Shown piece after piece: positions 18,007 through 26,192 of a stretch of DNA of 64,000 bases (position 1 is its first letter; each line of letters begins with the position of its first letter). Position numbers and translations under genes: made by a program. The notes beneath the pieces were generated by a model. The model had not been told where the DNA came from and searched no databases. It saw only the letters and a program-made list of their open reading frames with translations. Source of the stretch: Phytopseudomonas seleniipraecipitans (GTDB lineage Bacteria; Pseudomonadota; Gammaproteobacteria; Pseudomonadales; Pseudomonadaceae). The stretch is taken from NCBI RefSeq assembly GCF_900102335.1, contig NZ_FNBM01000002.1, forward strand, positions 62,001 to 126,000, read 5' to 3'.

Positions 18007-18249
18007 ATGCCACTGAGAAAACCCAAACTGCAGGCATTCGCTAACCGCTACGTGGCTGAGCTGATTGTCAGCGCACCGCCGAACGAAGTGGATTTTGTTG
18101 GCGAAGCGTTCTCAGCGAATGACCGGGTCACGGTCTATCGAGTTCTCGAAAAAGTTCGCGAGCGCCTGCTCGCCGAGGCCGAGCAGCTCGAATCGCTTCC
18201 AGTCACACATCAACATCAAGGTGAGGCAGGTTCGGGGCCGGCCCGGTGA
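18007..18249 (+). CDS. Small hypothetical protein
   Basis: 80 residues (MPLRKPKLQAFANRYVAELIVSAPPNEVDFVGEAF...), basic start, mostly helical, ending in a polar tail. Ribosome-binding site AGGTG six bases before the ATG. It lies 27 bp after the CsrA-like gene on the same strand and overlaps the convergent tail gene by 47 bp. No family recognised; the last third may be an overrun. Confidence 0.45.
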   Translation: MPLRKPKLQAFANRYVAELIVSAPPNEVDFVGEAFSANDRVTVYRVLEKVRERLLAEAEQLESLPVTHQHQGEAGSGPAR

Positions 18250-18439
18250 TCGTGCCGTCGGCGATGTAGGCTTTGCTCCCCACCGGCACATCGACGCCAC
18301 GTACAGTGACGCGCGTGCCTGTGCGTAGCTCCGCTGTACTGATGCCGGCGATTGCGTTGATGCTGCGCACAGTGGCGACGGTGCGCACACCGCCGGGCAG
18401 CAGGCCGATGAAGCGTTTCCAGGGATTTACGGTAGCCAT
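18203..18439 (-). CDS. Small tail-module protein
   Basis: 78 residues (MATVNPWKRFIGLLPGGVRTVATVRSINAIAGISTAELRTGTRVTVRGVDVPVGSKAYIADGTITGPAPNLP), beta-rich with a probable OB-like barrel. It overlaps the 590-residue tail protein by one base and is the last gene of the structural operon. Function unknown; its position suggests a tail-tip or chaperone role. Confidence 0.6.
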   Translation of the reverse strand: MATVNPWKRFIGLLPGGVRTVATVRSINAIAGISTAELRTGTRVTVRGVDVPVGSKAYIADGTITGPAPNLPHLDVDV

Positions 18440-20211
18440 CAGTGGTGCCTCTCAAGCTTGAGATCCTGCCAGACGCGTACCGAGCCGGTGCCCTCGGCAG
18501 TGATGTCGGTCGAAAGGCACGCACCGAACCAGGCGCCGGCAGCCTCTGGCACCTTGCAGAGCATGGCAGGCAGCACCAGGCCCACGCCGTGGTCGTCACT
18601 CTTATGAAAGAGTGGCAGCCGGACGCCGACGACCTCGATGTCGCCGCCCTTGCTCAGCTCATGCACGCCGCGCGCGCGGTTGGCTTCTTCGCCAGTGATC
18701 CAGTCGTCGAACACGTCGGCGGCCGCGTTGTCGCCGGCAGTGCCAGCCCGGCGCACGAGCATCGACACGCCGTGACTGGTACCCGAGACGTAGCAAGCAT
18801 TCCAGGCTGGCTGTGGCGTCCACTCGCCATCGAGCTGGGTGAGCATCGCGGGTGGGATGATGCGGTCGACCGGTGCATCGGACTGGCCCCACTCCCACGG
18901 CGGCACGACGTAACGCGGGCGGATCTCCAGCACGTCGCTGTCACGCGCGGGGCGCACTACGGCTCCCACCGTCTCCGCGATACGCGCGATCACCTGCATC
19001 GGTGTCTGGCTTTGGTAGCTCAGCGCGCCGGACGGGAACGTCCAGTCGCGCGGGCCGATGTTCTCGGTGTCCCATTCAATGGTGAATCCCGTATTCAGCA
19101 ACTCGCTGTCAGCCGCCTGCCGCGCCGTTATCGGGGAGCTGTTCAAGCCAGTTCGCAATGGTGCGTAAGGCGCAGCAAGCAACTGCGTGCGAGTGGCGCC
19201 GGTGATGCTGTAGGCCTCGGCCGGAAACTTGAGCTGCCGACTGTAGCGCTCGACCAGCAGCACCCACACCCAACCATTGATATTCAGCTCCACTTCTTTG
19301 GCACCCTCGGCATCCGGGCGCACCAGGTCGAGGGCGGCTTTGGTGAAAATGTCGGCGCTGAACTTCCAGCTGAAGCTGTCGGCATCGAGCCCTATGCGCA
19401 GGCTCTTCGCCTCGATAGGCGTGCGCGATGGCAGCACCACAAGATTGACTGTGTTGGCGATCATGTAGGTGTCCAGAATTGTGGGATCGGTCGGCGGCAC
19501 AGGCAGCGGCTTCACCGGCCCTGGGTAGTCGACGTACTCGACGCCGGTCAGCGGGCCATCGAGCACACGGGCCTTGTCCCACGGCACGCGGTACCCCAGG
19601 TTCAGCTTGCGGGCGGTCGACCAACGCACCACGACAGCGCCGGTATCCGCCGGTTGAATCCGCGGAGTCTCTGCCACGTAACGGAAGTCGAAGTACACAT
19701 GCGGCGCCGCTGATGGGAAGTACGGCCTACCGCTGAACGAGAACACCAACGGGCCATTGCCTGGCACATAGAGGCTGTCCTGCAAGGCAGTCTCAGCGTC
19801 ATACCGCGGCCCGTATTCGTTGACGCGCCGTATCCCCACGCTCAGCCCCAGCTCCTTGCGCGCCGGCTTAGGGTTATAGATCAGCCGCAGACGCAGCCCT
19901 ATGGGCCGGATCGTGTGATCCCAGCCCAGGTTGAGCGATGCATCCTTTGTTGGCACGTCGACCCAGCCTGATTGCATCGAGGCGCCGTCGCGTTGGCCGG
20001 CCTCCAACCATGCCGAGGCGCGCGACAGATCCGCCGCAGGCACCAGCTCCCATGCCGAGGCCAGATGCTTTCCATCCTGCACGCTGGCTAGCTGCCAACG
20101 CGAACCCGCACCAAGATCTGCAGGCTGCGTCTTTCCCCAGGGCACGAGTAGGCCCTGGCGGTCGGCCGGAGCCCCACGGCCCCAGCCACCACCCACAGTG
20201 ATTGAAAGCAT
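18439..20211 (-). CDS. Phage tail-tip / hub-like structural protein
   Basis: 590 residues, beta-rich, no signal or TM segment. Motifs such as YVPGNGPLVFSFSGRPYFPSAAPHVYFDFRYVAETPRIQ and a C-terminal part with LELMVRRAGT-like repeats are typical of siphovirus tail-tip proteins. The middle (SFSWKFSADIF) and the later segment AETVGAVVRPARDSDVLEIRPRYVVPP resemble hub proteins. It starts overlapping the stop of the 279-residue gene. I assign it by position (downstream of the tape measure) and fold character, not by a named family. Confidence 0.6.
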   Translation of the reverse strand: MLSITVGGGWGRGAPADRQGLLVPWGKTQPADLGAGSRWQLASVQDGKHLASAWELVPAADLSRASAWLEAGQRDGASMQSGWVDVPTKDASLNLGWDHTIRPIGLRLRLIYNPKPARKELGLSVGIRRVNEYGPRYDAETALQDSLYVPGNGPLVFSFSGRPYFPSAAPHVYFDFRYVAETPRIQPADTGAVVVRWSTARKLNLGYRVPWDKARVLDGPLTGVEYVDYPGPVKPLPVPPTDPTILDTYMIANTVNLVVLPSRTPIEAKSLRIGLDADSFSWKFSADIFTKAALDLVRPDAEGAKEVELNINGWVWVLLVERYSRQLKFPAEAYSITGATRTQLLAAPYAPLRTGLNSSPITARQAADSELLNTGFTIEWDTENIGPRDWTFPSGALSYQSQTPMQVIARIAETVGAVVRPARDSDVLEIRPRYVVPPWEWGQSDAPVDRIIPPAMLTQLDGEWTPQPAWNACYVSGTSHGVSMLVRRAGTAGDNAAADVFDDWITGEEANRARGVHELSKGGDIEVVGVRLPLFHKSDDHGVGLVLPAMLCKVPEAAGAWFGACLSTDITAEGTGSVRVWQDLKLERHH

Positions 20212-21050
20212 CAGATCCTCTCGACAGGTACCGGGCCATGAGCCAGCGGGCGGAAGTACCGCACGGCAACAGCGCGAGCGGTGCCTAGTGGGCGCGACGG
20301 ATTTTCACCGATGGCAGGCCACCATTCCGGCTCAGCTGCCGGGAGCGCCCCAGGCTCGGTGACCTCATAAATCCAGCCAGTGAAAGCAGCAGGCCGCACG
20401 CGATCTCCGATAGCCACAGCCAGGCCGGGCACGAAGGTCACGCCATAGTCATCGAGGGCGATGGCGTAAATCGTTCCCGATGTCGTGACCTTCAGATCAA
20501 GACTGGCCAGGCCCTCCTCCGACGTTCGTCCGTAACCGGCTACACGCCACTGCCCATCATCCATGCGCTCGACGATCACAGTCTCGCGCGAAGCCCAGGT
20601 GCCCTCTACGGTCGCAATGGTGGCGAGCTTCGCATCGACGGTTGGGATCTGGTTGCCACCGCCGCCCTCGGTGAGGTTGAACAGCAGGTGATTCGCCGTC
20701 TCGCTCAAAGTCGGCCAGCGGGACATACCTAGTCGGGGCTCGCTATATTCGTAGGCTTGGGCCAGTACCTCCCGATACATGAGCGTACGGTTCAGATACT
20801 GAGGGTTTGGCCCTCCGTTGTAGAAATTGGCCAGGGCCTGGCCTGAATCGGAGCGCTGGAGAGTTACCAGCCACCGATCCGAAATCTCCCCCTCTCGTTT
20901 CACTTCCACAGAGACAGGAACAAGAAACAAATCGGGACGGCGTAGAAGCTTGCGGCCCAGAAGCTTTTGTCTGTGAAAATCCGGGGCTAGAGGGCTCGCA
21001 AACTTACGAGACCACATAGATTTTCTGCCAAGAATCGCCAGCTTAGGCAT
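20211..21050 (-). CDS. Phage tail assembly/structural protein
   Basis: 279 residues, no TM segment. The N-terminal half is basic; the C-terminal half contains beta-strand segments ending FTGWIYEVTEPGALPAAEPEWWPAIGENPSRPLGTARAVAVRYFRPLAHGPV, similar to carbohydrate-module-like tail proteins. It overlaps both neighbours by a few bases. The first third is AT-richer than the second, as is the gene before it, which may mark a recombination segment. Confidence 0.55.
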   Translation of the reverse strand: MPKLAILGRKSMWSRKFASPLAPDFHRQKLLGRKLLRRPDLFLVPVSVEVKREGEISDRWLVTLQRSDSGQALANFYNGGPNPQYLNRTLMYREVLAQAYEYSEPRLGMSRWPTLSETANHLLFNLTEGGGGNQIPTVDAKLATIATVEGTWASRETVIVERMDDGQWRVAGYGRTSEEGLASLDLKVTTSGTIYAIALDDYGVTFVPGLAVAIGDRVRPAAFTGWIYEVTEPGALPAAEPEWWPAIGENPSRPLGTARAVAVRYFRPLAHGPVPVERI

Positions 21051-22122
21051 TCCAGTATTTCTCCTTCAGGCAGAAGAAAGCAGTGCCATAGGGAGTAGGC
21101 ACCAGGTAGATCGGGTCACCGTTGAAGTCGAACGGCTCCAAACACTCTGCGAGTGTGCCCCCTTTACCTAGAGCCCTGCTTACTTCCTGAGCAGATCGGT
21201 GGCTATAGAACTCATCTCTGAATATCCCAGGTAAGGTCGCAAAGAACCCGAGAACAGGATCGTAAACATCCTGCACTGTTAGAGACATATCCGGGGCATA
21301 CGCTGGAATACCAAGCTTTGCCCCACCATAACCCGTCTTCAGGCTGCAATATGACTGGACAGTTGGCATTACCGCCGTCTCTACGGCCCCGGTTAAAGGA
21401 TTTCTCAGTCGAGTACCATACTGCAATAGGTACGTGTCAGATTCGGAACTTGGAGGCCAAGTGTTCTCCCTGTAATTACCGCCCAGGGCCATGTGATTTT
21501 GGGGGCCTGACTTGGGTATCAAAGCGTCTGGGAAAGTGAAATTCCCAAAGAAATACATACAGCCGTAATTGGCTGCAGAAGTGAGAGGATTGTCCCCATA
21601 ACCACCCATCCCCCCAGCGCTGTTTTCATTCCAGTTACTAATGAAAAAGACTTGAGAACCACGGGCAATTAGAAACCAATTACCTGGGGTAATAGCGTAG
21701 TAGTGGCTGGGGCACATCCAGTGCCTGGAGTTGCTACTGGAATAGTCAACAGAGTGGGCGTACGACCGTACATTCGTTCCTTGGGGAGGGAACACAGAAG
21801 CATCTGTCACGTTTTCCGACAAGAACAGCTGGCACATGTTTGCGTACGGATATTGGTTCTGGTTTGGCCCACGCCCAAAACTATAAAACACTCCGTCTGG
21901 GGATTTAATAGTGAAGTGCTGGGGAAGTTCAGACCTAACCAAAGTCCAACCTTGCCCTGGCTTTGCTGTAGCCCCCGTCCCATAGCCAGTTACTAGGCAG
22001 GGAATCAAAAGGTTGAAGAACCCCACAACACCGTTGTTATCGATGACAGCAGAGCCCTTTATGCCCAAGCCCAGCGCAGGAGCTCCGGGTTGTAAATGCG
22101 TGTACAGCACTGCATCGGCCAT
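21043..22122 (-). CDS. Putative tail distal/receptor-facing protein
   Basis: 359 residues rich in Gly, Asn, Tyr, Ser and Pro (HWMCPSHYYAITPGNWFLIARGSQVFFISNWNENSAGGMGGYGDN), beta-rich, without signal or TM. The start MADAVLYTHLQPGAPALG follows the 1192-residue gene directly. Base composition is clearly more AT-rich than flanking tail genes. Position and composition suggest a surface-exposed tail component under diversifying exchange; a receptor-binding role is an inference. Confidence 0.55.
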   Translation of the reverse strand: MADAVLYTHLQPGAPALGLGIKGSAVIDNNGVVGFFNLLIPCLVTGYGTGATAKPGQGWTLVRSELPQHFTIKSPDGVFYSFGRGPNQNQYPYANMCQLFLSENVTDASVFPPQGTNVRSYAHSVDYSSSNSRHWMCPSHYYAITPGNWFLIARGSQVFFISNWNENSAGGMGGYGDNPLTSAANYGCMYFFGNFTFPDALIPKSGPQNHMALGGNYRENTWPPSSESDTYLLQYGTRLRNPLTGAVETAVMPTVQSYCSLKTGYGGAKLGIPAYAPDMSLTVQDVYDPVLGFFATLPGIFRDEFYSHRSAQEVSRALGKGGTLAECLEPFDFNGDPIYLVPTPYGTAFFCLKEKYWNA

Positions 22123-25100
22123 TAGTCAGCATCCCCACGAATCTGCAATTTGAACTGGTCGTCGTTGACAGTGCCCTGCCCGCTGATGACCGTACGGATC
22201 ACCCACATCGGCCCCAGCGCCGAGTCAGTGTTGAAGCGCACGGCGTTACCGGCCGCCCAACCGCTGCCCCACCCTTCCCGACGAATCGTGAAGTACGGCT
22301 GGCCGGTCAAAGCGTTGATTGGCGAAAGATCACTGCCTGTGCTGCCACTGGCGATCACACCCAGCTGCTGCTCAACCACGTTGAACGACGTGTTGCTGGT
22401 GAACACCAGCGCCCACTTGCCGGCGATTGCACCGGCATTCGTGATGATTGGCGGATAGCTCAGCTGGTTGTAGTTCGCGGTGGTGGTGTTCCCTGTAGGG
22501 GCGTCTGCCCAATTCGGGTCGCCCTGGCTCCACGTCTGCTGGGTAAACCACGTATGCACACGCGACTGCAGGTCACCCCAGGCCACAGCGCTCGACACCA
22601 TCGCTTCGCCGGCAGGCAGATCCCAAGGAATCGGCGAGCTCAGGCCGACCTGGCCGGTGATCTGCACCTCGACGCACAGCGCCATGTGCTCGACGCGATC
22701 ACGAATGATCAGCGGCGTGCTCAGCGGCGTGCCGTCCTCGGTTTGCATCACCAGAGGGTTCGCCCAGGTAACGGCGCCGGCCTCACGGTCGTCGTTGAAC
22801 GACGCCGCACGCAGCACGTGGCCGTCGCTATCCACGACCTCGATGTCGGCCTGCTGCTGCCTGGCGAGGGTCACAGTCCCGCCCGCGACTGGCGATGCCA
22901 CTACCGTTTCAGCGGTGTGGTGGATCACCAGCACGTCGCCTTCGCGGTAGATCGGCACTCGCCCATCAGCGGGCAGGCGCACTGGATCGAGGCCAAGCAA
23001 GCCGGCATCGAGCGGCAGGCGCGTCTGTACCACCGCGTTGTAGCGGGTCAGCAGCGGGATCACCGGCACGTCGCTTTCGCCCGACTCATCGTCCGGGTTC
23101 GTCGTGAACGCCAGTCGGGCGATGCCAGTGCTGGCGTCGACGGTGCCGTGGATGATGCCGCTGGAGAACACGCCGTTTAGGTTGGAAACGGCAGTAACCA
23201 CCTCGGCGGTGTCCGTGCGCACCGCGGTTACCTGCATGCTGCCAGCGCGCAGCGGCGCACCTGGTGTGCGGAACGTAGCGCCGGTAACGCTGAAGCCGGT
23301 CGAGGCGGTCAGGCATGCCAGCAGCGTCACAGCGCCAAGGACGTTACCCGTGTAGCTGTTGATCGTCGCAGTACGGCCGACGTAATCGACCGCCCCGACA
23401 GCCACGCCGCCATTGGTTGCGCTGGCGATGTCGCGATAGAGGATACCGCTGCGGTCGGTGTACAGCGAACCGTTCCAGCTGAACAGCAGCGAGCCCGGCA
23501 CGATTGCACTGCCTACGCCAGGCAGCAGGTTGACGGTGATCGGCGGCTGCGCTTGGGTGTGCGTGGTTTCATCCGAGCTAGCCCCGGCTGCCTGCGACTT
23601 CGCAGAGAGCGTACCGGCGAACTGTTCGCGCTGCTGCACGGGCGTGGTGACCAGCACGGGCTCCGTACGCGGGCCAGTGACGCTTGAGGTAGCGCGGTTG
23701 CTGTACGTGTACTCGATGTAGTCATAGAGGCGAGCCACCTGCAGGGTGCACTGGCCGGTCTGGTAGTTGATCGACCCAACGCGACCGGCCTGCCAGCCAC
23801 CGCCGCCGTTGTCGCTGGCGGTGTTGCTCACCTCGGCCGTACCGTCGTAGATCGGCAGCACGTTGCCGCTCTCGAGCACCTTCCAGTTGATCGCCGGCGC
23901 GGACTGGCGGCGGGTGGTCAGCCAATCGATCCGTACACTGCCCGGCTTGAGGGGTGCGCCGGGGATGGTAAACGTGGCAATGCCGGTGCCGTCGCTGGTA
24001 ACGCTCAGCGGCGCGTCATCCACCGAGCCGCGGCGGAACGTGTACGCGATGCCGGATGCAGGCGGTGCGCTCAGCTTCATCACCAGGTCACCGGTCGCAT
24101 AGACGATGGTGCCAGTACCGCCATTGCCGCTCAGCGTGCCGAGGCCATCATCGGTCAACGTCATGGCCGTGCCGGCGGTGAACGATGCGGTGAAGCTGCC
24201 CGGCTGAATGCCGCCGCCCGGCAGGGTGTAGCGCACTTCGATGTCAGGCACGACGGCGGTGCCGGCGTGGCCGGTGATGGCGTTATCGGCGGAACTGACG
24301 TAGCTGTACACCAGCGAGCTGCCCACGTCCGGCAGCGCGTTGAGCGTCAGATTGACGGTGCCTGTGGCCATGCTAATGGTGCCCGCGCCTTCGCCGGTCA
24401 GCAGGCCGTCGCCGTAATCTCGCAGTTCGTACCACTTGCCCAGCGCCAAGAAGGCAACGGACAGCGTGCCTGCACGCGGAACGGCGCCGGCCAGGTTCAG
24501 GGTGTACACATAGCCGCGGTTGCCCAGGGTGATAGCGACTTCGCCCGTGATGGTGTCACCAGTGGCTGCAGCGCCAGGCCGATAGGTCGCGTTGGCGCTG
24601 CCCGTCCAGCTGGTACCTGTACGGATGAGCGTCACTTCGCCGGTCTGGTAATCGACCCGGCCGGACGTGATCCAGTTGCTGCCGCTCACGTAACGCATCG
24701 CGCCTTTGCTGTCGTCTGCGAACACGCCGTCACCAGCCGTCAGCGTCAGCGTGCCCGGCGCGCAACCGGTACCGAGGAAGGTACGCGACTCACCCGCTAC
24801 CGCGCCGGCGGCGACGGTCAGGTTCACCGTGCGAGCCGGCCCGGCCGGGATGTAGATCTGCCGTTGATAACCGCCCAGCAGGTCGACCAGCGCCGACTCC
24901 TTGGTGGTGCTCGGCACAAGCTGGGCGTAGACGCTGTTCACCCGCACGGTGAGCGCGCCCAGAGCGACCGCATCGGCCAGTGGACTAATGCCGTGATAGC
25001 GCGCGGCATCCGCAACCTGCGTGCTCAGCACACGGGCTTTAGCGGCGCCATCCAGCGCGGTCGGCGTAGTGCCGGCCGGCGTCACCTGGCCACCTGGGAA

Positions 25101-25700
25101 TGCGGTCAGCAGCGGAGCCGACAGTTGCAGATCCAGACGACGCCGTGTGAAGTTCACGAAGTTGGCATTGCCGTAGTCGTAGGTGAACTGCTCCAGGCGC
25201 GACTCGACACCCACCACACGCACATACTGCGTCGCGGTGGCCGTAGCGAGCTGGAACACATCGCCGCTTTCCGGGACGCGTTGCTCCTCGCGTTGAACGC
25301 AGGCGATTGCTCGCTGCCCACCCAACTGCGTGCCCAGCAGATCGAACTGAGCCGTCGACGCGGCGGCCACGTAGCTCTCTATCAGATCCTGGGCATCGGT
25401 GCGCACGTCGGTCTGGCTGCCGGTGTTGAACAACAGCACGCTGACCCGCGGATCTGCCGGCCCTTGGGTCACGATGCCGTGTGCGCCAAGGTAGGCGTCG
25501 GCGTTCTCGGTCATCACGCCAGCACTGACCTTACGCAGGTTGATGCGGCCGATGGTGCGGTCGAGTCGGCTGATGTCCGGGAACAGGTTGTTGACCTGGC
25601 CGTCGATAATGGCCTTGCCGGTGGCACGGCCACCGCCATCGGATGCATCGCTCAGGCGCTGGGACTCCAGCAGTTTTACGTCAGTGCGGTTGATCGTCAT
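22122..25700 (-). CDS. Large repeat-containing tail protein
   Basis: 1192 residues. After an N-terminal region (DVKLLESQRLSDASDGGGRATGKAIIDGQVNNLFPDISRLDRTIGRINLRK) it consists largely of repeated beta modules with a recurring core of the form G-x-I/V-x-Y-x-T-G-x-V/C-T/N-L (GRVDYQTGEVTLIRTG, GTISMATGTVNLTLNA, GTIVYATGDLVMKLSA, GSINYQTGQCTLQVAR), each followed by a hinge. This is an Ig-like or related tandem array. Probably a tail-tip or central fibre scaffold. Translation is tightly linked to the following gene. Confidence 0.7.
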   Translation of the reverse strand: MTINRTDVKLLESQRLSDASDGGGRATGKAIIDGQVNNLFPDISRLDRTIGRINLRKVSAGVMTENADAYLGAHGIVTQGPADPRVSVLLFNTGSQTDVRTDAQDLIESYVAAASTAQFDLLGTQLGGQRAIACVQREEQRVPESGDVFQLATATATQYVRVVGVESRLEQFTYDYGNANFVNFTRRRLDLQLSAPLLTAFPGGQVTPAGTTPTALDGAAKARVLSTQVADAARYHGISPLADAVALGALTVRVNSVYAQLVPSTTKESALVDLLGGYQRQIYIPAGPARTVNLTVAAGAVAGESRTFLGTGCAPGTLTLTAGDGVFADDSKGAMRYVSGSNWITSGRVDYQTGEVTLIRTGTSWTGSANATYRPGAAATGDTITGEVAITLGNRGYVYTLNLAGAVPRAGTLSVAFLALGKWYELRDYGDGLLTGEGAGTISMATGTVNLTLNALPDVGSSLVYSYVSSADNAITGHAGTAVVPDIEVRYTLPGGGIQPGSFTASFTAGTAMTLTDDGLGTLSGNGGTGTIVYATGDLVMKLSAPPASGIAYTFRRGSVDDAPLSVTSDGTGIATFTIPGAPLKPGSVRIDWLTTRRQSAPAINWKVLESGNVLPIYDGTAEVSNTASDNGGGGWQAGRVGSINYQTGQCTLQVARLYDYIEYTYSNRATSSVTGPRTEPVLVTTPVQQREQFAGTLSAKSQAAGASSDETTHTQAQPPITVNLLPGVGSAIVPGSLLFSWNGSLYTDRSGILYRDIASATNGGVAVGAVDYVGRTATINSYTGNVLGAVTLLACLTASTGFSVTGATFRTPGAPLRAGSMQVTAVRTDTAEVVTAVSNLNGVFSSGIIHGTVDASTGIARLAFTTNPDDESGESDVPVIPLLTRYNAVVQTRLPLDAGLLGLDPVRLPADGRVPIYREGDVLVIHHTAETVVASPVAGGTVTLARQQQADIEVVDSDGHVLRAASFNDDREAGAVTWANPLVMQTEDGTPLSTPLIIRDRVEHMALCVEVQITGQVGLSSPIPWDLPAGEAMVSSAVAWGDLQSRVHTWFTQQTWSQGDPNWADAPTGNTTTANYNQLSYPPIITNAGAIAGKWALVFTSNTSFNVVEQQLGVIASGSTGSDLSPINALTGQPYFTIRREGWGSGWAAGNAVRFNTDSALGPMWVIRTVISGQGTVNDDQFKLQIRGDAD

Positions 25701-25717
25701 GCCAATCTCCGGGCATT

Positions 25718-25740
25718 AAAAAACCCGCCGGGGCGGGTTC
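25718..25740 (-). terminator. Terminator-like hairpin between tail genes
   Basis: Minus-strand AACCCGCC-CC-GGCGGGTT followed by TTTT, 17 bp before the start of the 1192-residue gene. Confidence 0.6.
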
Positions 25741-25745
25741 GTAGG

Positions 25746-26192
25746 TCAGGGTTCTGGATCTGGCTCGGGAGCAGGATCCGGTGGCGGCGCGACGGTGATC
25801 AGCTTCAGCGTCAGTTCGTACAGCCAATCGGGGCCTGGATCCACCAGCCGGTGAAGGGGCTTGGCCTGCAAGGGCGAACCATCCGCCCGGCTCCAAGTGA
25901 CGTAGTGCTGGGCGCCAGTGGGTAAGGTGAGCAGCATCACGATCAGCGATTGATCACGCAGCGCCTCAAGCTCGCGCACGGTGGCCAAGGTGAACCAGGC
26001 GCCGCCATTGCTCGCCAGCGTGATTGGCCGGCCGTAGCGCTTCATGCCTTCCTGCACGATCAGCGCACCGGTCAGGGAGCGCTCCTGATCCTGCGCTACC
26101 GGGTCCCAATCCCACTCGTCCGTCCATTCGATCTGCTCGCCGCCCAGGTCAGGGTCAGCGGCCAGGTCGATGGTGTCCAGGGTAAATTCCAT
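25746..26192 (-). CDS. Phage tail protein, hypothetical
   Basis: 148 residues (MEFTLDTIDLAADPDLGGEQIEWTDEWDWDPVAQDQERSLTGALIVQEGMKRYGRPITL...), beta-rich, ending in a Pro/Glu-rich tail DPAPEPDPEP. It follows the tape measure with a one-base overlap (TAATG). The position just after the tape measure is where distal-tail proteins are encoded in many siphoviruses; no firm family match. Confidence 0.6.
   Translation of the reverse strand: MEFTLDTIDLAADPDLGGEQIEWTDEWDWDPVAQDQERSLTGALIVQEGMKRYGRPITLASNGGAWFTLATVRELEALRDQSLIVMLLTLPTGAQHYVTWSRADGSPLQAKPLHRLVDPGPDWLYELTLKLITVAPPPDPAPEPDPEP

Noticed and set aside
24267..25925. Plus-strand frame of 552 codons opposite the 1192-residue tail gene
   Set aside because: Shadow of the tail gene in another frame; no initiation site or domains.
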